Assembly (NCBI GenBank): GCA_013298565.1
Contig: JAAFIC010000003.1
Span: forward strand, 1 to 64,000
Direction: 5' to 3'
DNA: 64,000 nt
From: Alphaproteobacteria bacterium
GTDB taxonomy: Bacteria > Pseudomonadota > Alphaproteobacteria > Elsterales > Elsteraceae
The position numbers were made by a program, and so were the translations under genes. Numbering within the stretch: position 1 is the first letter of the stretch; every line of letters starts with the position of its first letter. This document shows positions 25,910-37,302 of this stretch, piece after piece. The notes below the pieces were generated by a model. The model was not told where the DNA came from, ran no database searches, and saw only the letters and a program-made list of their open reading frames with translations.

Positions 25910-26667
25910 GTCTCTGTTACCTCTATGCGCTGGTCCGGCAGAACACCCTTACTCTGCCGCTCGATCCTGCCCCCCCCCTTGTGGGCGGTGCAAACGTGCC
26001 GCTTAGGCTAACGGGGGCCGGGGCGGTTGCGGCGCTTTGGAGTCCGCTTGAGCAATCGACCGTAGAACCGCGTCGGCGAGACCTTCTCGCCCACACTAAA
26101 GTTTTAGAAGCGGCGATGGTGCAAACCCTCGTGCTTCCTGTTCGCTTTGGCATCGCGGTGCCTGCCGACGATCTTGTGAAGTTGCTTGCACGGCATCAAG
26201 CCGAGATTGACGCCGCGCTGGAGCGCCTTACTGGCAAGATGGAAGTGGGGCTGAAAGTCGAATGGCATCTGCCCGAAGTTCTCGTAAAACTTCTCGATCT
26301 GGATCCGGAGTTGCAGCGTTTAAAGCAACTTACGGCCCGCAATGGCGGCTATCACGAGCGCTTAAGGTTCGGTGAGATGATGGCGGCTAAAGCACAGGCA
26401 GCCCGTGCGCTTCTGGCGCAGAGGATACTCACCGAGCTTGCCCCCCATATCACCGCGACTGAGGAAAAGCTGATTTCGGTGAGCGCTGAGAATCTTGTGC
26501 TTGATGCGGCTTTTTTGCTGGATACGGCGCGGCTGCCCGATTTCGAGCGCGCGTTGGAAGTATTGGATGCAGCCCTAGCGAACGATCCAACCGTCGGCAA
26601 CCCGCTCGCGTTCAAACTTGTGGCCCCCGTACCCCCCTTTACCTTCGCCTCGCTGCGACTGGAGTAA
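25906..26667 (+). CDS. GvpF/GvpL-family gas vesicle protein (paralog 1)
   Basis: YLYALV.., LPVRFGIAVP, VEWHLPEVL, GNPLAFKLVAPVPPFTFASLRLE. Confidence 0.92.
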   Translation: MSLCYLYALVRQNTLTLPLDPAPPLVGGANVPLRLTGAGAVAALWSPLEQSTVEPRRRDLLAHTKVLEAAMVQTLVLPVRFGIAVPADDLVKLLARHQAEIDAALERLTGKMEVGLKVEWHLPEVLVKLLDLDPELQRLKQLTARNGGYHERLRFGEMMAAKAQAARALLAQRILTELAPHITATEEKLISVSAENLVLDAAFLLDTARLPDFERALEVLDAALANDPTVGNPLAFKLVAPVPPFTFASLRLE

Positions 26668-26674
26668 CACGGGG

Positions 26675-26920
26675 ATGGGATTGTTTGGATTGCTCTTTTC
26701 CCCCTTCACCCTGCCGGTTAAAGGTGCCGTTGCCGTCATTGGCAAGTTAAACGACGCCATCGAAGATGATTATTACGATCCGCATCAGATAAAGCAGCAA
26801 CTCGAACGGCTTTCGGCGCAGGTTGACGCGGGGACGCTGAGCGAGGATGCTTATGACGAATTAGAGGTGAGCCTACTGGAGCGGTTACGCGTGGGGCTTG
26901 GGCGGATAAGAAGGGAATAA
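26675..26920 (+). CDS. gvpG: Gas vesicle protein GvpG
   Basis: MGLFGLLFSPFTLPVKGAVAVIGKLNDAIEDDYYDPHQIKQQLERLSAQVDAGTLSEDAYDELEVSLLERL. Confidence 0.92.
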   Translation: MGLFGLLFSPFTLPVKGAVAVIGKLNDAIEDDYYDPHQIKQQLERLSAQVDAGTLSEDAYDELEVSLLERLRVGLGRIRRE

Positions 26921-26922
26921 CA

Positions 26923-27591
26923 ATGGCGGTCGCATGGCTTTTCGCCGTGCTTAGGGATGCGTCAGCTCATCGGTTGCCACCGTTTGACGGGATAATCGGT
27001 GTGGCTAATGCTGGCTTGTTCGGCTTAGCGTTTCCTCATCCCGGCGGTGAAACGGATGATCCAGAAGTTGTGCGAGCCATAGCCCTCAAAATGGCTGCTA
27101 TGACCCAAAAAGCCTGGGGCGCGGTTGGTCTGCTCCCTGTGCGGTTTGGAACCTTAGTTGACGGCCCCCAAGCACTGAGCGACCTGCTGGAAAAGAACCG
27201 CGCCGATTTTGCTGCGCGGCTCACGATGCTTGAAGATACGGCGGAATGGGAACTCCGCATTAGTGTTGATACGCAGCCGATATTGCAGGATAAATCGGCT
27301 CGAGGGCGCGATTTTTTGTTAAGGAAGCGCGAAAAACTACAACAAACTTCCTCAAATTCCACTCTTTTTGATCAAATAAATATTTCTGATACTTTAGACG
27401 GCCTTGCTATTGCGTATCATCAATTGCCAGCCGACGATCCGCTGCTGCGACGCTGGGTTGTGCTGACGCAACGCGGCAGTGCTGGGACCGAGGAGAGGTT
27501 CGATGCCTGGGGGGCGCTGCTCGCCCAACGCGGGTTGAGCGCTAAGGTGATTGGCCCTTGGCCTCCCTATCATTTTGGGGCTGCGCCATGA
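26923..27591 (+). CDS. GvpF/GvpL-family gas vesicle protein (paralog 2)
   Basis: LLPVRFGTLVDG, WELRISVD, KVIGPWPPYHF C-terminus. Confidence 0.9.
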   Translation: MAVAWLFAVLRDASAHRLPPFDGIIGVANAGLFGLAFPHPGGETDDPEVVRAIALKMAAMTQKAWGAVGLLPVRFGTLVDGPQALSDLLEKNRADFAARLTMLEDTAEWELRISVDTQPILQDKSARGRDFLLRKREKLQQTSSNSTLFDQINISDTLDGLAIAYHQLPADDPLLRRWVVLTQRGSAGTEERFDAWGALLAQRGLSAKVIGPWPPYHFGAAP

Positions 27592-27782
27592 CGCAGCCGG
27601 GCAACGTCAGTCTCGTCGAACTGGTGGATAGAATTGTTGCGTCCGGTGTCGTGGTCGTCGGTGACGTGACGCTTTCGGTTGCGGATGTCGATCTTCTTTA
27701 CGTTGGACTGAGACTAGTGCTAACCCCCGCGCACAAGGGGCCGACTGTGCGAAGCCTTTTGCCGACGGACCGTGTAGAATGA
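27588..27782 (+). CDS. Small GvpA-family protein (GvpS/GvpM/GvpJ type)
   Basis: VSLVELVDRIVASGVVVVGDVTLSVADVDLLYVGLRLVL. Confidence 0.85.
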   Translation: MTQPGNVSLVELVDRIVASGVVVVGDVTLSVADVDLLYVGLRLVLTPAHKGPTVRSLLPTDRVE

Positions 27783-28489
27783 ATTTCCGGTTACTGGGCG
27801 TCGCGGCGGCGGATAGCGCTGCGCCTCAGTTCGCTGATCCGCTTATCACCGGGCTACTTCAGATTGATGTCTCGGCTGGGATCCGAGCTTGGGCCGAAAG
27901 CGCCGTTCCGGTCTTGGGGGTTTCTGTGCCGCTTGCCGCCGTGCAAGCCTTTCATGCTCAATGCTCCGCGCTTTGGATCGCAGGGAGCGGTTTCGTGCCG
28001 CACCCCTATCATCCAGCGGTGTGGGAGCAAGATGCGCTCCTGAATGCCTTAGTGCACTCTGCACAGATGTGGCGCGAAACGGTTAACATCGTGCGAGGTG
28101 CCGCAGAAATCGGGGCGCGTTGGCAATGGCCGCGTGGGGCAGGGCAGGGTCAGCGCGGCGCTGCGCGGTTACGCGCCCGGCAAGATCAGCGGAGGGAGGA
28201 GCGTGCGGCGGCTGATCGCCTGATGACGGCTGCGGCGGATCGTATCGTTGCCCGTCGCGTCCGTTGGAGGCTCACTGAAAGCGCTCTTATCGCGGCCCTC
28301 CTCGTTCCCCAAGAGGCCGCGACAGAGGGGCTTGCAGTCCTTGCTGAGCTTAAGGACCGGTTTGCCGGGGAGCCGGTTCCGTGTGGTGCGCCTTTGCCTC
28401 CCTATAGTTTCAGCCCGCTGCTGTTGCCTGGCAACCCTGTCGGCCAACTGCCGCCCCTAGGACTGGAGATCTATGATGCCTCCTCCTGA
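27779..28489 (+). CDS. Divergent GvpF/GvpL-like protein (paralog 3)
   Basis: Position in operon and PLPPYSFSPLLLP C-terminus similar to GvpF/L; otherwise divergent. Confidence 0.65.
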   Translation: MNFRLLGVAAADSAAPQFADPLITGLLQIDVSAGIRAWAESAVPVLGVSVPLAAVQAFHAQCSALWIAGSGFVPHPYHPAVWEQDALLNALVHSAQMWRETVNIVRGAAEIGARWQWPRGAGQGQRGAARLRARQDQRREERAAADRLMTAAADRIVARRVRWRLTESALIAALLVPQEAATEGLAVLAELKDRFAGEPVPCGAPLPPYSFSPLLLPGNPVGQLPPLGLEIYDASS

Positions 28490-28781
28490 TCCGCTTGCAG
28501 AACTCGACCGTCTCCGGTTGATGATGAGCCAAAACCCCGATGCGTTAGGTCGGGATTTGGCACGCCTCGTTCTCGCCCTCATTGATTTTCTGCGCGAGCT
28601 TCTGGAACGCCAGGCCGTGCGGCAGTTGGACGAGGGCGGTATAACGGATGCCGAGGCCGATCGGTTGGGCGACGCTTTCTATGCCCTTGATGCCACACTC
28701 GACCGGCTTTGTGCGGAATTTGGCCTCCAGCGCGCGGACCTAAACCTCTCCCTGGGGCCGCTCGGTCGTCTCCTAGAGTAG
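28473..28781 (+). CDS. gvpK: Gas vesicle protein GvpK
   Basis: LGRDLARLVLALIDFLRELLERQAVRQLDEGGITDAEADRLGDAFYALD...DLNLSLGPLGRLLE. Confidence 0.95.
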   Translation: MMPPPDPLAELDRLRLMMSQNPDALGRDLARLVLALIDFLRELLERQAVRQLDEGGITDAEADRLGDAFYALDATLDRLCAEFGLQRADLNLSLGPLGRLLE

Positions 28782-28806
28782 CGAAAAAACGCTGTTGTTT
28801 CGGTGC

Positions 28807-31118
<2,312 letters not shown>

Positions 31119-31126
<8 letters not shown>

Positions 31127-32207
31127 GGGTTTGTTACCAGAAAGCGTGCTGTTCGAGACCACGAACGGCGTTCTCACCATCACGCTTAACCGCCCGAAAG
31201 CGCTGAATGCCCTGTCGCTGGAGATGATCCGGGCGATGGACCCGATGTTGCGGCGGGCGGCGCAAGATGCGTCTGTGCGCTGTGTGGTTCTGCAAGGCGC
31301 GGGCGAGCGGGCGTTTTGTGCGGGCGGCGATGTGCGCGCGGTGGCGCAAGCGGTCAATGCAGGTGATATGGCCGTGGCGGATGCGTTCTTCCGGGAGGAA
31401 TATACCCTTAACCATCTGCTGCACACTTACCCGAAGCCGATTATATCGCTCATTCACGGCGTTTGCATGGGTGGCGGCGTTGGGCTTTCGGCGCATGGGC
31501 CGCTGCGGGTGGTGGCGGAAAGCCTGCTGTTTGCCATGCCGGAAACCGGGATTGGCCTGTTCCCCGATGTCGGCGGTACTTGGGTGCTGAACAGGATGCC
31601 GGGGGAAATCGGTCTCTATCTCGGCCTTACTGGGGCGCGCTTGGCGGCGGCGGATGCCTGCGCGATTGGGTTTGCCACCCATCACGTGAAAGATGCCGAT
31701 CTTCCGGCACTCCGGGCGGCGCTCGTCGAAGCGGCACCGGGAACCGAGGCGGAAGCAGACGCGGTTATCAGCCGTTTCGATCAACCGCGCGGCGAGAGTG
31801 CTTTGCTGGCCCAACAAGCGCAGATTGATCGCTTGTTCGCAGGCGATTCTATCGAGGCTATTCTAGCGGCGCTTGAGGCCGATGGCAGCGATTGGGCTAA
31901 GGTGCAGGCCGAAACCTTGCGCCACAAGTCGCCAACCAGCCTCAAGATCACGCTGGCGCAACTGCGCGGCGGGAAGGGGCTGGATATTGCGGCGGTGTTC
32001 GTCCGGGAATATCGCCTTAGCCAGCACTGCATGGCCGGGCCAGACTTCCGCGAAGGCATTCGCGCGCTGCTGATTGACAAGGATCACGCGCCGAAATGGT
32101 CGCCTGCAACCTTGGCTGCGGTCACGCCGTTGTTGGTGGAGAGCTTCTTTGCGCCGTTACCAGGCCGCGAGTTGGATTTAAGCGTTAATGCGGGGCTAAC
32201 CGCGTAA
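31119..32207 (+). CDS. Enoyl-CoA hydratase family, 3-hydroxyisobutyryl-CoA hydrolase-like
   Basis: [48 protein letters not shown]. Confidence 0.92.
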
Positions 32208-32230
32208 CGAGAAAACGGGAGGGTGGCATC

Positions 32231-33121
32231 ATGGCGGCAGTCGCTTTTATCGGTTTGGGCAATATGGGGCGTCCAATGGCGCTCAATCTGGTGAAAGCGG
32301 GTCATGCCTTGCGCGTGTTCGACCTTAACCCGGCGGCAGTGGCAGCGCTGGTAGCAGCGGGCGCGGTTGCGGCCTCAACACCGGGGGAGGCTGCGGCAGG
32401 GGCTGAGATTATTGTCTCGATGCTGCCAGCAGGCCCGCACGTACGCGATGTGTATAGCAGCGCGGGCGGTGTGTTCGACAGATTAGCGCCGGGTGGGCTG
32501 TGTATAGATTGCTCGACCATTGATGTAGCCACTGCGCGCGATGTGGGCGATACGGCGGCCCAGCGCGGTTTCGGCTTCGTCGATGCGCCCGTTTCAGGCG
32601 GCACCTCCGGCGCGGAGGCGGGTACGCTCACTTTCATGGTCGGCGGCCCCGCAGCGGCTTTTGCGGTAGCACAACCCTTTTTGGCGGCGATGGGCAAGAC
32701 GATTGTTCACGCGGGCGGGGCTGGGAACGGGCAGGCTGCAAAAATCTGCAATAACATGATCCTTGGCATTAGTATGATTGCCGTCTCCGAAGCCTTTGCG
32801 ATGGCGGAGAGGCTGGGGCTTGACGCGCAAACCCTGTTCGATATTAGCTCGAAGTCTTCCGGGCAATGTTGGGCGATGACCTCCTACTGCCCGGCCCCCG
32901 GCCCAGTGCCGACATCCCCGGCTAATCGCGACTACATGCCCGGCTTTGCCGCCTCTATGATGCTGAAAGACTTAGAGTTAGCTGAAAAAGAATCTAAATC
33001 TGTTGGCTCTGCAACTCCAATGGGGCATCTGGCGGCAAAGCTCTACCGTGACTACTGCGACCAAGGTGCTGGTGGTTCTGACTTCTCCGGCATTATTCAG
33101 ATGCTAGCCAAAGGCGCGTGA
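32231..33121 (+). CDS. mmsB: 3-hydroxyisobutyrate dehydrogenase
   Basis: FIGLGNMGRPMALNLVKAGH, FVDAPVSGGTSGAEAGTLTFMVGG, GNGQAAKICNNM. Confidence 0.95.
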   Translation: MAAVAFIGLGNMGRPMALNLVKAGHALRVFDLNPAAVAALVAAGAVAASTPGEAAAGAEIIVSMLPAGPHVRDVYSSAGGVFDRLAPGGLCIDCSTIDVATARDVGDTAAQRGFGFVDAPVSGGTSGAEAGTLTFMVGGPAAAFAVAQPFLAAMGKTIVHAGGAGNGQAAKICNNMILGISMIAVSEAFAMAERLGLDAQTLFDISSKSSGQCWAMTSYCPAPGPVPTSPANRDYMPGFAASMMLKDLELAEKESKSVGSATPMGHLAAKLYRDYCDQGAGGSDFSGIIQMLAKGA

Positions 33122-33188
33122 AAGCGGTATCAAGAGAATAACTTACCCCCCTAAACCTCGGTGCGACCTTCAATAAAATAGGAAGACC

Positions 33189-33662
33189 GTGCCCAAGGAG
33201 AAAAACGTGAAGGCCGCATATCTGGAGGCAATCCGGCTCACTGAGCGTCTGCATCGTCAGTTTCTGGAACTGGTTAAGAGCGAGCTTGATCGCCTTGGTA
33301 TCGAGGATATCAACAATGTTCAGGCCTTTATCCTGTTCAATATCGGTAGTGACGATCTAACCGTCGGTGAACTTACCAACCGGGGCTATTACCTTGGCTC
33401 CAACGTGTCGTACAATGTGCGGAAAATGGTGGAAAACGGCTACTTGATGCAGGAGCGCTCTACCCATGACCGTCGGTCGATCCGGGTTAAACTGTCAGAC
33501 AAGGGCTTGGAACTCGGTCAAGTAATGGACGCGATGTTCGACCGGCAGATTGCTGCCCTGGGCGAAGTTGCGACCGATGCCGAACTGACCAGCGCCACCA
33601 ATACGTTCCGCCGCTTGGAGCGTTTTTGGATCAGTATGCTGGATTATGGCTTGCGGTCTTAA
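33189..33662 (+). CDS. MarR-type winged-helix regulator (LdtR-like)
   Basis: FILFNIGSDDLTVGELTNRGYYLGSNVSYNVRKMVENGYLMQERSTHDRRSIRVKLSDKG. Confidence 0.85.
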   Translation: MPKEKNVKAAYLEAIRLTERLHRQFLELVKSELDRLGIEDINNVQAFILFNIGSDDLTVGELTNRGYYLGSNVSYNVRKMVENGYLMQERSTHDRRSIRVKLSDKGLELGQVMDAMFDRQIAALGEVATDAELTSATNTFRRLERFWISMLDYGLRS

Positions 33663-33753
33663 CCCTTGGGGGCAGAACGGCCCCAGTTTCTTATTCGCCT
33701 CGCTCCCCGAACCTGCTAAAGTTAAAGCCGTATTGAGGAAAAGGGAGGCAGTT

Positions 33754-33978
33754 ATGGTTGCGCTTAAACTGCATCGTATCGGCGATGAAATCGGCGTCGT
33801 TCTCCCAAAAGAGGCGCTGGCGGCCCTAGGCTTGGGCGAGGGCGATGTCGTTTATATGTCCGAAAGGCCTAACGGCGCGCCTGCCGTTTTGATAGAGACG
33901 CAACATCAGAGCCAGCTTGAGGCCGCGCGCGCGATCATGCAGCGCCGCCGCGATGTTTTGCGCGTTCTTGCCCAATGA
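33754..33978 (+). CDS. AbrB/SpoVT-type antitoxin
   Basis: LKLHRIGDEIGVVLPKEALAALGLGEGDVVYM; 4-nt overlap with Doc-like ORF. Confidence 0.85.
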   Translation: MVALKLHRIGDEIGVVLPKEALAALGLGEGDVVYMSERPNGAPAVLIETQHQSQLEAARAIMQRRRDVLRVLAQ

Positions 33979-34364
33979 TCGAGCCTGAGTGGATTCAGTC
34001 CGGCCTCGTTGAAACAATCCATCAGGAACAGATCAACGAGCACGGCGGGCTTACGGGCGTTCGGGATGCAGGCTTGCTCGACTCGGCCCTCGCGCGGCCT
34101 CGCCAACTCTTCAGCTTCGGCGATCCCGATCTCTGCGATCTTGCCGCCGCTTACGCTTTCGGAATTGCTCGAAATCATCCGTTTCTGGATGGTAATAAAC
34201 GTACCGCTTTCGTTGTGTGCGAATTATTTCTGACGGTGAATAAGGCCAGTCTTTCTGCGGATGACGAAACTTGTATTAAGACCATGCTCGCCCTTGCCGC
34301 TGGTGAGATGACCGCGCAAGCCTATGCCGATTGGCTGCGCTCCGTTACCCGGCTGGAGCCTTAG
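33975..34364 (+). CDS. Doc/Fic-family toxin
   Basis: HPFLDGNKRTAFVVCELFL motif, GLLDSALARPRQLF. Confidence 0.9.
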   Translation: MIEPEWIQSGLVETIHQEQINEHGGLTGVRDAGLLDSALARPRQLFSFGDPDLCDLAAAYAFGIARNHPFLDGNKRTAFVVCELFLTVNKASLSADDETCIKTMLALAAGEMTAQAYADWLRSVTRLEP

Positions 34365-34421
34365 AGAAAATCCCGAGCAGGGGGCACACCCGCGACGACG
34401 CATTTTCTAAATAAAACAGAA

Positions 34422-34468
34422 GGTTAGAGCGTTTATCGTGAAAAAATGTGAACGAAAACGCGCTAACC
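34422..34468. terminator. Long hairpin at 3' end of Lrp-family gene
   Basis: GGTTAGAGCGTTTATCGT / ACGAAAACGCGCTAACC nearly complementary. Confidence 0.65.
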
Positions 34469-34933
34469 CTCATCCGGTCTGAAATCTGCCACCCGGCGCA
34501 TCGCGAAGCTCGATTGAATGCGGGCAACGCCGGGCAGGCGCGAGAGCACTTCCTTATGCAGCCGCTCATAATCGGCCACTGTCCGGGTTTCGGCGAGCAC
34601 CAGGTAGTCGGCAACGCCGGTCATCAGGTAGCAGGCGGTTACTTCCGGGCATTTGCGAATTTCGGCTTCAAAGCGACCTAAATAATCTTCGGTCTGGCGT
34701 TCCAGAGTGATTTGAATAATCGCCACGGTTGGGGGTTGGTCCTGGGGCGCGTCGATCAGCGCGGTATAGCCGCGAATAATGCCGCGATGCTCCAGCAACC
34801 GCACTCGGCGCAAACAGGCGGAGGCAGATAGGCCGACGCTGCTCGCAAGATCGGCATTGCTCATCCGCCCGTCGGCCCGCAGGGCGCGCAACAGTTTGCG
34901 GTCGATGTCGTCAAGAGTGGTGGAATCGTGCAT
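34463..34933 (-). CDS. Lrp/AsnC-family regulator
   Basis: LDDIDRKLLRALRADGRMSNADLASSVGLSASACLRRVRLLEHRGIIRGY. Confidence 0.92.
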   Translation of the reverse strand: MHDSTTLDDIDRKLLRALRADGRMSNADLASSVGLSASACLRRVRLLEHRGIIRGYTALIDAPQDQPPTVAIIQITLERQTEDYLGRFEAEIRKCPEVTACYLMTGVADYLVLAETRTVADYERLHKEVLSRLPGVARIQSSFAMRRVADFRPDEG

Positions 34934-35059
34934 AGAGCCAAAATTATCCTTCGATAGAGCCATAATTTTCATAGAAAATTCGATGAAACGCAACGACTTC
35001 GCTGGGTTCTGCGCCTATACTTAATTATCTGAAGTCCATAAAAATAAAGGGGTTAGGCG

Positions 35060-36313
35060 ATGCGCGTTCTCGTGCTGGGCACTGGGGTTATTGGGGTTAC
35101 GACCGCCTATTATCTCAACAAGGCCGGGCACGAGGTGACGGTGATTGACCGGCAACCGTCGCCGGCTCAAGAAACCAGCTTTGCCAATGCCGGGGAAGTG
35201 TCGCCGGGTTATTCCTCCCCCTGGGCCGGGCCGGGCGTGCCGATCAAGGCGCTGAAATGGATGTTTATGAAGCACGGGCCACTAGTGGTGCGCCCTACGC
35301 TCGACGTAAACCAGTGGATTTGGCTAGTGCAGATGCTGCGGAATTGCACAGCCTCCCGCTATGCGCTCAACAAGGCCCGCATGGTGCGCGTGGCTGAATA
35401 TAGCCGCGATAAGCTGGTGGAATTGCGCGCCGCAACGGGGATTCAGTATGATGAGCGCAGCCAAGGCACGCTTCAGGTGTTCCGCACCCATCAGCAGATG
35501 GCAGCGATTGCCAGCGATATCGAGGTACTGAAGCAATATGGGGTGCCGTTCGAGCAGCTTACCCCGGCGGCGTGCGCGGTGGCCGAACCGGCTTTGGCCA
35601 AGGTTCAGCATAAAATCGTCGGCGGGTTGCGTCTGCCCCACGATGAAACGGGCGATTGCCATCTATTCACCGAGCGCTTGGCGAAACTCGCGGAAGCCAA
35701 TGGCGTTACATTCCACTTCAATACCCGCATTGATGGGCTGGTGACGGATGCGACGCGCGTCACGGGCGTTGCGACCAGCGTGGGAATTCTGTCTGCCGAT
35801 GCCTATGTCGTCGCGCTCGGTAGCTACTCACCCAAGCTACTGGCCCCCTTGGGCTTGCGCGTGCCGGTGTATCCGGTGAAGGGCTATTCGCTCACCCTCG
35901 CGATGACCGACGAGGCGGGGGCACCGGTTTCCACCGTGATGGACGAAACGTATAAAATCGCCATTACCCGTTTGGGCAACCGCATTCGCGTTGGCGGAAC
36001 GGCAGAGCTTTCGGGCTTCACCAACGATCTGCCCGAAAGCCGCCGTCAGACGCTGGAAACGTCGGTCCGCGACCTGTTTCCGACGGGTGGGGATATTCCC
36101 TCCGCAACCTTCTGGTCAGGCTTGCGTCCGATGACGCCGGATGGAACCCCGATTATTGGGCCGACGCGGTTGGGCAATCTCTACCTCAATACGGGTCACG
36201 GCACTTTGGGCTGGACGATGGCGTGCGGTTCGGGCCGCGTGCTGGCCGATTTGATGTCGGGGCAGAAGCCCGAGATTGAGACGAGCGATCTTTCCATTAT
36301 CCGATATGCGTGA
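35060..36313 (+). CDS. dadA: D-amino acid dehydrogenase
   Basis: [59 protein letters not shown]. Confidence 0.94.
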   Translation: MRVLVLGTGVIGVTTAYYLNKAGHEVTVIDRQPSPAQETSFANAGEVSPGYSSPWAGPGVPIKALKWMFMKHGPLVVRPTLDVNQWIWLVQMLRNCTASRYALNKARMVRVAEYSRDKLVELRAATGIQYDERSQGTLQVFRTHQQMAAIASDIEVLKQYGVPFEQLTPAACAVAEPALAKVQHKIVGGLRLPHDETGDCHLFTERLAKLAEANGVTFHFNTRIDGLVTDATRVTGVATSVGILSADAYVVALGSYSPKLLAPLGLRVPVYPVKGYSLTLAMTDEAGAPVSTVMDETYKIAITRLGNRIRVGGTAELSGFTNDLPESRRQTLETSVRDLFPTGGDIPSATFWSGLRPMTPDGTPIIGPTRLGNLYLNTGHGTLGWTMACGSGRVLADLMSGQKPEIETSDLSIIRYA

Positions 36314-36317
36314 AATC

Positions 36318-37211
36318 TCACGCGGGATGAATCTCCGCGCCCTCTTGCCGGATCAGCGGCACCAGCGTGTCTTCCCAGAAGGTCACGAACGCTGTGCCTG
36401 CCGCGCCCGTTAACCGATCTTCACCAACGACCGCCATTTCGGCTTCGGGTAGAGGCGGAAACCCATCGCTTGGGCCGAGCACGCGCATCCCCGGCATGAC
36501 GGCGGATTGCGGCAGCACACCGACGCCAAGCCCGGCAATAACGGCGGCTTGGACTCCCGCCACAGAAGTGCTGGTGTAGATGATCTCTTGGCTCATCCCG
36601 GCGCGGTCGAGCCTATCAATGGCGGCGCGGCGGTGGCTGCAATGGGGGGGCAGGGCCGCCATTGGCACAGTGGGGCCGGGCGGCGTTGGTGCCGTGTCGC
36701 CGATCACCCAGACCAGCGGTTCGCGGTACAGCAAACGGCCTAGGGGTTGGCCCGCCTCCCGCCCGCAGATCACCAAATCAAGCTCCCCCCGCGCCAGCAT
36801 TGGCAGCATATCCATCCCCAGGCCCGTGCGAACTTCGACATGAATGCGCGGGAAATGGCGATTGAACCGGGACAGCAGCGCGGGCAGGCTGCGCGGCGCG
36901 ATATAATCGGCAATACCAAGGCGCAAGGTGCCGCTAGCGTCGGGACCGATTAGGCGGTGAACGGTTTCATCGTTCAAATCCAGCAGGCGGCGAGCGTACC
37001 CTAGCAGCGTTTCCCCATCGGCAGTGAGGGCGAGGGAGCGACTGGTCCGCTCGAAAACCTTCACGCCCAAAAGCGCTTCAAGTTTGCGGATTTTCACCGA
37101 AACAGCCGATTGCGTGCGCCCAATCGCCTCGGCAGCAGCGGTAAAACCACCCCGGTCGGCCACAGCGACAAAGCACCTTAACAGGTCAATTTCCAAATCA
37201 ATCGCGCGCAT
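36318..37211 (-). CDS. LysR-family regulator
   Basis: LLRCFVAVADRGGFTAAAEAIGRTQSAVSVKIRKLEALLGVKVFERTSRS. Confidence 0.93.
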   Translation of the reverse strand: MRAIDLEIDLLRCFVAVADRGGFTAAAEAIGRTQSAVSVKIRKLEALLGVKVFERTSRSLALTADGETLLGYARRLLDLNDETVHRLIGPDASGTLRLGIADYIAPRSLPALLSRFNRHFPRIHVEVRTGLGMDMLPMLARGELDLVICGREAGQPLGRLLYREPLVWVIGDTAPTPPGPTVPMAALPPHCSHRRAAIDRLDRAGMSQEIIYTSTSVAGVQAAVIAGLGVGVLPQSAVMPGMRVLGPSDGFPPLPEAEMAVVGEDRLTGAAGTAFVTFWEDTLVPLIRQEGAEIHPA

Positions 37212-37302
37212 CTATGAAGAATTAGCATGAATGCGCGGATGGCTCAAGGAACGGCGGCGAGAGCGTGGTTTTACCTTCGGCGATCAGGCTCTAACCCAGC
37301 CT

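Noticed and set aside
14539-28781. Mobile element boundaries (IS, integrase, att sites) around the gas-vesicle block
   Set aside because: No transposase/integrase ORF, flanking tRNA or convincing direct repeats seen
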